A stretch of DNA of 64,000 nucleotides from Flavobacterium hydatis. GTDB taxonomy: Bacteria > Bacteroidota > Bacteroidia > Flavobacteriales > Flavobacteriaceae. Every line of letters starts with the position of its first letter. Position 1 is the first letter of the stretch. Where the stretch lies: positions 36,432 to 100,431 of the forward strand of contig NZ_JPRM01000008.1 in NCBI RefSeq assembly GCF_000737695.1. Reading direction: 5' to 3'. The position numbers were made by a program, and so were the translations under genes. The notes under the pieces were generated by a model. That model was not told the DNA's origin. It did not search any database and saw nothing but the letters and a program-made list of their open reading frames with translations. This document shows, piece by piece, positions 26,465 to 34,900 of the stretch.

Positions 26465-29400
26465 TTATTGTACACTTATAAATTTGAAAAGAGAATCATC
26501 TCCTTTATCAATCCAATTCTTAAATATTAATTTAGCATTCTGCTTTGTTAAATTTGGAAATTCTGACGATTTCCACAATTTATCTTTCCAAGTTGAACTA
26601 TTCCAGAATTCTTCAAACAGAGCATAATCATCTTTTTTAAAGACTCTCTGAAATTGCTCTTTTACAAATTTTTCGGGGTCAGCTACACCATCATTTAAAA
26701 GTTTTGTCTTATTTCCAATATATTGAAAAAGTTCTCCACTTTTTATATATCCTTTTAATTGATTCAAACTGCTTGTCCCTCCAAAAGATTCCCAACTACT
26801 TTTTGCGAAACTTTTAAATTCTATTAATTTTGTAACACCATCAAACAATTTTATATCAGCTTCAAATCGTTCTCCACTCAAATAGAAGCTTTCAAACTCT
26901 TGTACTTTGTTAGCAAAGGTTGCACCTTTATCTTTTAAATATTGCAACATAAATGCACCTCCATCTGCTTTATTGCTATGTGCGGCCATTTCGGTAAGTA
27001 ATTTACTGAAACCATTTTTATCTTTATAATTTGTTATAGCAAAATCCAAATCATCAATAATTTCATCAAGATGTTTTATTCCTTTATTTGTTCCTTTTGT
27101 AGCACAAGTTCTGCATCTGGCTCCAGCAGCAGCTAATTTGTCATAAATTGTTTGAATTTTACTTAAATTATCCTCTACATATTTAGAATTATTTTTAAGC
27201 ATTTTTGCTGTTGCTTCAAGAATACTCTCATCTATGCGCATTTGAGGTCTATTTACTATAAATTTCCACGCTTGTACAAGCTTAGTATTATCAATAAAAT
27301 TCTTAAATAGTAGTGGTGCTTTTTCTAAGTCATCAATAAATAACCTTAGTTGATATACGTCACTAAAAGTATTGCTTTCTAGTAGCTTAACTAATTTTTC
27401 TCCATTTTGAGCTGTTTTTCCTAAAGCTGTTAATACTTTCTCCAGTCTTGAAGCATCAACGCCTAAATCAGTAAAACGTTTTAATAATTGCTCGTTTGCT
27501 GCTCCAAAAATTTGAGCAGAAATAGTAGCTGGATTTGCAGAACCTACGGATCCTGCTGAACCCATCAGTGTTATACGTTGATTCACTCCATTTACGGGAT
27601 AGTCAATTCCGTCTGCTCCTGATGCTACTAAACGGTTCACATCTTCGAATGACATTTCTATATTAGGTAATTCAGTATTGTTAACAATTACCTTAACTCT
27701 AAAGAGTCCATTTTCTAATTGGGTTACGATATCACTGGTTGCGTTTTTTATCACAACACCAACTTTTCCTGACATTCCTTTTACAAATCTAAACGACATC
27801 CCTACATATCTAAATGGGTCTGTAAGTTTATCACACAGCTGTAGCGCTTTAAAAGTTGTTGAAGCTACTTTACTCATTATTCCGGCACCTGCCTCAACAT
27901 CTCCAACACACATCACAATTATTGGTCCTACAATAGAACCTACAAATTCTGCTCCGACACATGGCTTTTTAGCATCAAATTGTCCAGCGACACCTTCTTT
28001 TAGTAAATACCAAACCTTACCAAAACTCAAGCCCTTACCATAAATAAGTATTTCCTTTCCAGTAGCATCTTTTTCAAACATTTCCATTTCTTCTATTTGA
28101 GTCAGGAACTTGCTGTTTGCTTCTCTACCTTTACTAGATAATGGTGATACTAATAATTTTGCTAAATCAGGAATTGATTTTACAACATCAATCAACCCAT
28201 TATACATTCCGCAGAACAAAGCAAATTGTATTTGACTTGGGGTTCCATTTTCAAATACTTTATTAAATTCAGGATAAGCATCTGATAATTTATCTGCAAT
28301 AACATCCTGAACTACTCCTGACAAAGAAATATAGCTAAATACTGTTGCATAAATGTCATTGTATTCTTTATCATTACAATCATATACAGAAGGCTTTATT
28401 TTTAGTTTGCCAACGCCACTACTCAGCATGTCAAACATGTCGTAATAAGCCGTAAAATATCCATCTACAGATTGATAGCCAAGGGCAATCATTTTTTCAA
28501 ACAACGTTTTTTGCTTCCAATCTAAACTTGACTCCCATGATTTTAAAGCAACTGAAATATTTTCATCAAAACTACTTCCCGAGATGATTTGTTTAACTCT
28601 AATTTTGCCTTCATTGCTATATTCTAACCAAAATACTATCTCATCAGCCTTTATTTCTTCCTTTACATTATCTACATAGAAACTATTATCCTTATATACA
28701 ACTCTGTTTGTTTTTTCTGATTCTGAAGTTAAAAGTATATGACCTTTTATCTTATGTGCTTGTCCAGTTATCCAGTTTTTAGAATTTCCAGACATTAGTG
28801 CTTCTAACTTATCTAAAACTTCTTTTTTAACTTCTCCTTTAATTAAGTTCTTAACAAATAACCCTTGACTATTTCCTGATCCTCCTTTTACCTCAGTCCA
28901 ATTCTCTGTACTGGCGGCATCACTACACCCAACTAATTGCTTAGTCTTGGAGTTTATATATAGGCTTATAAATTCTTTAAGTGATTTTTTACTTGCTATG
29001 TAATCAGAAATTTTGATTGTTACATAGGTTGTTTTTCCACACTCTTGATCTCTATCAAAAAACAAATACAGCCATTTATCTTTAATAGAATTTAAATTTT
29101 TAGAAACATCTGTCAAGTCATAATTACTTTCATCATTTACATATTTACCACCTTTCCACCAATATTGTTTTCCTGCTAATATAAATCCAGGAAGTGTCCC
29201 CTCATTTGCTGTAGGATCATTATTTGAATATGTATTTTTATCAACTATTGTGCGATCTGTTCCAATAGTAAATATTTTGTAATCAGGACTTACCACATAA
29301 CCACCAGCAAACTGCCCACTAGCTTGACTCTGAAAAGCATACAACTTAAATGCAGGATCATTAATTTGTTTCCAATCCTGATGATTTAAGATAGTTCCTG

Positions 29401-31990
29401 AACTATAATCCATTAAGAAATCGGTACCAGATTCTGAAGTCTTGTACTGCTCAAAAGGGTGTTCTAATTTAAAGATTCCATGACCTAATTCATGTGCAGG
29501 TGTTTTATCATTTGCTGAATTAAACACATATCCAAATTGTCCATTGAGTCTCATGTAACCTTGAATATTAGCACTTGAAGCTTTATCGGTTATAAACAAC
29601 ACATAACTATTAGCTGTACCTTGATACAACGCATTAATTTTTTGTTGCTCTGAGCTATAGGTCGATGTAAGTGTATTCTTTTCAGTCTGAATTTTATCGA
29701 CAGTATCCGGAACTACACTATCAATTTTTAATCGGTCTTCTTTAGTGAAATTAATTTTCACCCCAACTTTATTATAAATTGCCTGCGTATTGGAAATAAT
29801 TGCATCGAGCTTACTTTGCGAAATCGCGTAAGTAGGCACCAGCGCCACATTTACTTCTTTAGGAGAAATATGTACGAGCATAAAAGCCCCAATAACCTTC
29901 CATTTATTACCTTGTTTGATGGTGGCTAGTATTTCTTCTTCGGCATAACTCAGGTTTCCTTTTACCGTTAGTACAAAGACATTATCATTTCTTGTAAAGT
30001 TGATTTTGGCACCATTTTGGGTTTTAAAAACAATACTATCTGCTTTTACATTTGCATCAGTAATATTAACTGTAGCCAATAGAGTATCCGTATCACCATT
30101 TAAAACTGCTTTATAAGGCAAAGCAACGTCACCTACTTTTTTGTATAACTTTTGTAAAGCGGTAGCTGCGTTATTTGGCATTACATCAAAAGCATATTTA
30201 CTTCCGTTTCCTGAAAAAGCAATCGAAATTCCTTTGGCAGTAAATGCTGTGGCCTGACCACTTTTATCTACACCATCGGTATTCTCGGGAGTTGGTTTTC
30301 CTCCCGCTGCGGGCTCTGTAGGTTGGTTACTTCCATTACCATCTTTGTCTACAGTATAAGTATTTCCTTTACTATCCGTAATTACAGTATCTTTCCCTCC
30401 TGGAATGGTTACTTGTTGTCCATCGTTACCATTTACAACAATATCTCCATTGGGATTAATAATAATGTCTTTGATCTCAAACGGAACAGTTTCTTCTATC
30501 TGCCCACCCTGACCTTCACCTGTGAAATCTTCTACATCGGTAACGTTTTTCCATTCGGGATTATAACTCGTTTCAACGATACCACTAATTAACTGATAAT
30601 CGGTATTAACTACGATATTGTTAAATTCAACAGCAATTTTAGTATCTTTTAGATAAGGCACAATAATATAACCTCTCCCGGAGTAAGGACTATTCTCTCC
30701 TTTGAGTTCAAGAATAGTTACCGGAAAATCTCCAGCTTTAAATGTTTCGCTTTGGATTAAATTGGTAAGCGGTTTTTGATTCTGAATATTAATTTGGGGT
30801 ATGATACCACAATTATAAGCAGGAACACCACTAGTTTCTGTTGGTGTTGTAAATGTACTGATTCCGGAATAGGTAAACGACTGAACACCATCAGTTGCAG
30901 GATCACAACTTGAACCAACTCTAAACTGATAGGTTAAACCTGGTTCTAAATTGGTGATTAAACTTTGCGTGTTTAAACTATTTGTCGAAAACCATTGCGC
31001 ATTACGAACATTTTGTTTTTTATATTGTACCTGATAACGGGTGTGTTCAGGTACTCCTTCCCATGTGATTTTTACACTTTTAGAACTTTGAGATTCGCTT
31101 AACAAAAAGGTGGGAGCAGCACAGGAAGCAGTATATTTAAAAGAATAAATTTCACTATATCCATCATTTTTAAACACGGCGTTCTCTGAAAGTCCTGTCG
31201 TCGAAATTGCTCTTACGCGCCATGCATAACGCATTCCCGGTGTAAGAATAGGCATGCTTAAATTGTACAACAAAGCAGTTCCAAAAAGAGTTTCCTCATA
31301 TAAAAGGGGAGACATCTGAAATGCAAACTGTGGATCTAGTGTAGGATCAATAAGCCTTTTTAATTCGAACTTATAGGAGATGTTAGTCGCATTCATCTGG
31401 CGCGGAGTCCAGGTAAACATAATATTCGGGAAATCGCTTGAAGCTATTTGCTCATTTTTCTGAGGCGTATTTAAAAGTGGTGGATCATTTAAAATCAAAT
31501 ATAGACTCGCACAGCTTTTTTGCGAAATTCTTTGATTAGTCATATAATCAAACATTTCAAAACAAAAACTATACATACCTTCTGGTAATCCGTTGGCATA
31601 TTGTAAAGCTGTAATTCCTTGCAGGTTTTCTAACCTAAATAAGGCTCCAATATCAGTATTGGTTAAGGTCTGCAATTCGCCTCCATTGATAAAAATGGGG
31701 CGTTGTCCTACCATATAATCGTTGGTTTGTATATTGAGTCCGTTACCTTGTATGTACAATTTTAGACGCACCTGTCGTTGCGATATAGAGATATCGGTAG
31801 GGTTGATTAACAGACGCATTTTAGTATCCATACTGGTAGCGTAATCCGATAGTTTGATACTGTACGGGCTATTAAAAACAGGTGTTAACTGGACAGGGAA
31901 AAGTTGAGCGTATACATCCCCCCACCCCCCGAAGGGGGAGCACTGGATGAGTAAAATAAGTAAAAATATGTTTTTGAAAAAGTTCTTCAT
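26465..31990 (-). CDS. Polymorphic-toxin-like giant: FN3, metzincin-like and C-terminal PD-(D/E)XK nuclease domain
   Basis: 1841 residues. Order: leader (residues 1-28) with an in-frame GC palindrome (SPFGGWGD); a TANFOR-like beta region (about 30-290, e.g. ISISQRQVRLKLYIQGNG); an FN3 domain (291-385); beta domains and Gly/Pro linkers (about 493-570). A metzincin-type zinc motif HELGHGIFKLEH sits at about 833-844 with Met-turn-like FLMDYSSG near 858. Next come a hydrophobic Gly-rich segment (about 1345-1365), helices, and a CRTC motif near 1627. The C-terminal domain has EADIKLFDG then IEFKSF (about 1709-1728) and QLKGYI, the D-(E)xK-Q pattern of PD-(D/E)XK nucleases. This is polymorphic toxin layout: export part, processing protease, toxic tip. 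It is followed after 2 nt by a cytoplasmic propeller gene, taken as immunity. Confidence 0.65.
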   Translation of the reverse strand: MKNFFKNIFLLILLIQCSPFGGWGDVYAQLFPVQLTPVFNSPYSIKLSDYATSMDTKMRLLINPTDISISQRQVRLKLYIQGNGLNIQTNDYMVGQRPIFINGGELQTLTNTDIGALFRLENLQGITALQYANGLPEGMYSFCFEMFDYMTNQRISQKSCASLYLILNDPPLLNTPQKNEQIASSDFPNIMFTWTPRQMNATNISYKFELKRLIDPTLDPQFAFQMSPLLYEETLFGTALLYNLSMPILTPGMRYAWRVRAISTTGLSENAVFKNDGYSEIYSFKYTASCAAPTFLLSESQSSKSVKITWEGVPEHTRYQVQYKKQNVRNAQWFSTNSLNTQSLITNLEPGLTYQFRVGSSCDPATDGVQSFTYSGISTFTTPTETSGVPAYNCGIIPQINIQNQKPLTNLIQSETFKAGDFPVTILELKGENSPYSGRGYIIVPYLKDTKIAVEFNNIVVNTDYQLISGIVETSYNPEWKNVTDVEDFTGEGQGGQIEETVPFEIKDIIINPNGDIVVNGNDGQQVTIPGGKDTVITDSKGNTYTVDKDGNGSNQPTEPAAGGKPTPENTDGVDKSGQATAFTAKGISIAFSGNGSKYAFDVMPNNAATALQKLYKKVGDVALPYKAVLNGDTDTLLATVNITDANVKADSIVFKTQNGAKINFTRNDNVFVLTVKGNLSYAEEEILATIKQGNKWKVIGAFMLVHISPKEVNVALVPTYAISQSKLDAIISNTQAIYNKVGVKINFTKEDRLKIDSVVPDTVDKIQTEKNTLTSTYSSEQQKINALYQGTANSYVLFITDKASSANIQGYMRLNGQFGYVFNSANDKTPAHELGHGIFKLEHPFEQYKTSESGTDFLMDYSSGTILNHQDWKQINDPAFKLYAFQSQASGQFAGGYVVSPDYKIFTIGTDRTIVDKNTYSNNDPTANEGTLPGFILAGKQYWWKGGKYVNDESNYDLTDVSKNLNSIKDKWLYLFFDRDQECGKTTYVTIKISDYIASKKSLKEFISLYINSKTKQLVGCSDAASTENWTEVKGGSGNSQGLFVKNLIKGEVKKEVLDKLEALMSGNSKNWITGQAHKIKGHILLTSESEKTNRVVYKDNSFYVDNVKEEIKADEIVFWLEYSNEGKIRVKQIISGSSFDENISVALKSWESSLDWKQKTLFEKMIALGYQSVDGYFTAYYDMFDMLSSGVGKLKIKPSVYDCNDKEYNDIYATVFSYISLSGVVQDVIADKLSDAYPEFNKVFENGTPSQIQFALFCGMYNGLIDVVKSIPDLAKLLVSPLSSKGREANSKFLTQIEEMEMFEKDATGKEILIYGKGLSFGKVWYLLKEGVAGQFDAKKPCVGAEFVGSIVGPIIVMCVGDVEAGAGIMSKVASTTFKALQLCDKLTDPFRYVGMSFRFVKGMSGKVGVVIKNATSDIVTQLENGLFRVKVIVNNTELPNIEMSFEDVNRLVASGADGIDYPVNGVNQRITLMGSAGSVGSANPATISAQIFGAANEQLLKRFTDLGVDASRLEKVLTALGKTAQNGEKLVKLLESNTFSDVYQLRLFIDDLEKAPLLFKNFIDNTKLVQAWKFIVNRPQMRIDESILEATAKMLKNNSKYVEDNLSKIQTIYDKLAAAGARCRTCATKGTNKGIKHLDEIIDDLDFAITNYKDKNGFSKLLTEMAAHSNKADGGAFMLQYLKDKGATFANKVQEFESFYLSGERFEADIKLFDGVTKLIEFKSFAKSSWESFGGTSSLNQLKGYIKSGELFQYIGNKTKLLNDGVADPEKFVKEQFQRVFKKDDYALFEEFWNSSTWKDKLWKSSEFPNLTKQNAKLIFKNWIDKGDDSLFKFISVQ
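31917..31940 (-). repeat. In-frame GC palindrome with UUCG loop in a signal-peptide region
   Basis: On the plus strand CCCCC-CGAA-GGGGG (31925-31938), so the mRNA has CCCCC-UUCG-GGGGG, followed by a G run. It is translated as SPFGGWGD between the hydrophobic leader core and the VYAQ signal cleavage site. It is wholly unlike the surrounding AT-rich DNA and resembles a small palindromic insertion element. Confidence 0.6.
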
Positions 31991-31993
31991 TTT

Positions 31994-34900
31994 CTAATAG
32001 ATGATAATTTTTTTAACAAGTGTTTGTTGTTCTGTTTCAAGCACCAAAATATACATTCCAGACGGCAATGAAGTATTAAAATCGACTTCGTACTTTTTCT
32101 TTCCTGAATCTTTTTTCTGCGTGGTAAATTCTCCCGTAGTTGAAAACAGCCTTAAATTTATAGTACTATTATTCTCTAAAGTCACAATTGCTTTAAAGTT
32201 TCCGTTACTCGGATTAGGTGTTACAATAAAATCAATGATAAACTTAGAACCAGTAGCTGCATTAGGAAGCGTACTTCTTTTTTCTACTGTAATGTTTTTA
32301 TTGTATGTGGCAAAGCAGTCTCCCTGTGTTTGTTGTAAACCTATTGTATAAATACCAGTAGCATCAAATTTAAGTGTAATATATTTTTCTTTTTGCTCTA
32401 CAATGCTAACACCCTTAGGTAGTATCCAGTGGGTACTTTCTCCAAAAGGATTACTAGTATTTACCAAAATAACTTCTTCATCTGAGTATGCCTGAGAGCT
32501 GAGTAAAAACTCAGAACTGATTACCACCTGATTTGTTTTTATTATAATTTCGTCCTCTCCAATACAACCTAAAGCTGAAGTTACTTTTACAGTATAAGTT
32601 CCAGCTTTGGTTAAACTTACTTTTGCCTGATTTGATGTAAATCCATTTGTAGAACTCCAACTGTATTGTGCTTTATCATCTAATATTGTAGCATCTAGAT
32701 CTAATACCTGATCGTTGCATAAAGTTCTGTCTTTTCCTAAATCAACCACAATTGGGTTTGGATCTTTTAAAATAAACTTCTTTTTGTAAACACAACAATC
32801 AGTGCAGGAAATAGTTACTTCATAATTTCCAGCTACCAGATTGTTTAGATCTTTGGTAGTAGCTCCTGTGTTCCATAAAAAACTATACGGTAAATTTCCA
32901 CCTGTAACATTTAGTTCGATTGAACCATCATTACCACTATAACAAGTTGGATTTTTTACTGTTTCGGTAGTGAATATCCCTTTCGGATCACCTACAAAAA
33001 TGCTCCCCTGAACAACACAGCCTTTTGCGTCGGTTGCAATTACAAAGTAGTTGTTTGTTGTGATATTTTCAATTCTTGCCGTCGTTTCACCATTTGTCCA
33101 CTCATAGGTATAAGGCGGAGTTCCACCGGAAACGTGTGCTTCTGCCCAACCATCATCTCCATTGTTACAACTAGCATTCCCTTTCGTAAAAGCCAGATTT
33201 AGTTTTGCTGGTTCCGGCATATATTGAGTAACATCTACTTCTTTTACTAAAACATTATTGACATACGTTCCGAGTTTTATTCCGTTGGCATCTTCAATAT
33301 TTAATGCATATGTTCCATCAGATAAGTTTTCGGCAGTTTCATCCTGATCGTTCCAAATGGTCCATGAACCATCCTTTTGCTGTTTCTTCCAGGTATAAAA
33401 ATAGGGTAGTGCGTTATTTTTATCCGCCTTTAACTGAATTCCTCCCTTAACATGAGCCACTAAAATTCCATCCTGCGATTCATCTCTTTGGTTATCTTGT
33501 GGATTCGCATCGGTCTCGTTTCCAAATTCATTACTTACATTACACGAAATAGTACGAACTACTTCAAAAGTAACTTCAAGCGGATCCGGATCATCTAAAG
33601 CTGTAATTGAATTTGCCACCGTACAACTTATTTTATTTGTTGCAGCGTTATAATTAGCATCACGAACTGTTAGACTATAGGTTTCCTCAGGAAGCCCGTT
33701 TAGAGAGATCGTATAAACGCCATTACTAAAGCTCGTTGAGGTTGTAGTTTGTGTTATTCCTTTACTGTTTTTCCATTCAAACCAATAAGAGTTGTCTGAG
33801 GAAATTGTTCCACCTGTAACTTCCACTACAATTTTTCCATTGGTCGCTTTATAAAAAGTAGGATTAAAAACTTCTGTATATTTTATGGACAAGGGAGCTG
33901 CAGGTTGCAAGACAGTGACACTTTCCTGTGTTGTACATCCTTTAGCATCTGTAATAAACACCCAGTATTCGCCAGCTTTTAGAATAGTATTTTTATCAAT
34001 ATCTACTTCATTAGACCATTTATAATCATATGGAGGCGTTCCTCCCACGACATTTGCTGTAGCCCAACCGTCATTTCCGTCATTGCAAAAAACATTTCCA
34101 TGCGTTATAGTCACAGATAATTTTGGAGGCTCCTGCATTAATTGTGTTACATCAATTTCCTGTGTGAGCACATTGTTGACATAAGTCCCTAACATGATTC
34201 CGTTTCTGTCTTTTATATTTAAAGCATAATTTCCATGAGAAAGGTTTGTAGCAGTTTCATCTGTAATGTTAGGCAAAGCTACCCAGGAACCATCTGCCTG
34301 TTGTTTTTTCCAATAAAAATAATACGGTAATCCATTGTTTGCAGAGGACGCCAGTGGAGTTCCTCCAGTTACATGAGCGACTAAAATACCATCTTGCGAC
34401 TCATCACGCTGACCATCTTTAGGTGTCGTATCTTTATCATTGCCAAACTCATTACTTGTATTACAAGAAATAGTACGAACAATTTCAAAAAGAACTTTTA
34501 AAGGATCGGGTTCCGTCAATGCTACTTTTGACTCTAATATGGAACAATTAATAATTTGATTTGTACTCTCGCTATAATTTTTATCCTTAATCGTTAAAAA
34601 ATAATTATCGGCAGGAACACCATTTAGAGTAATAGTATAAAATCCATCTTTTAATTCGGCAGTTGTAGTTTGTAGTACTCCTGTGGAGTTTTTCCATTGA
34701 TAATAATATGATTTATCATCATTTGGTGTTCCTCCTGTTATCTTAGCTACAATTCTTCCGTTGGTGGCTCCTGAAAAAGTAGGAGTAAAAATTTCTATAT
34801 ACTCAATTGCGACAGGGAATTCAGGTTCACTTATTGCAATACTCCCTTTAGTAAAACAACCTTTTGCATCAATAACTTCAACAGTATAGGTACCTGCAGT

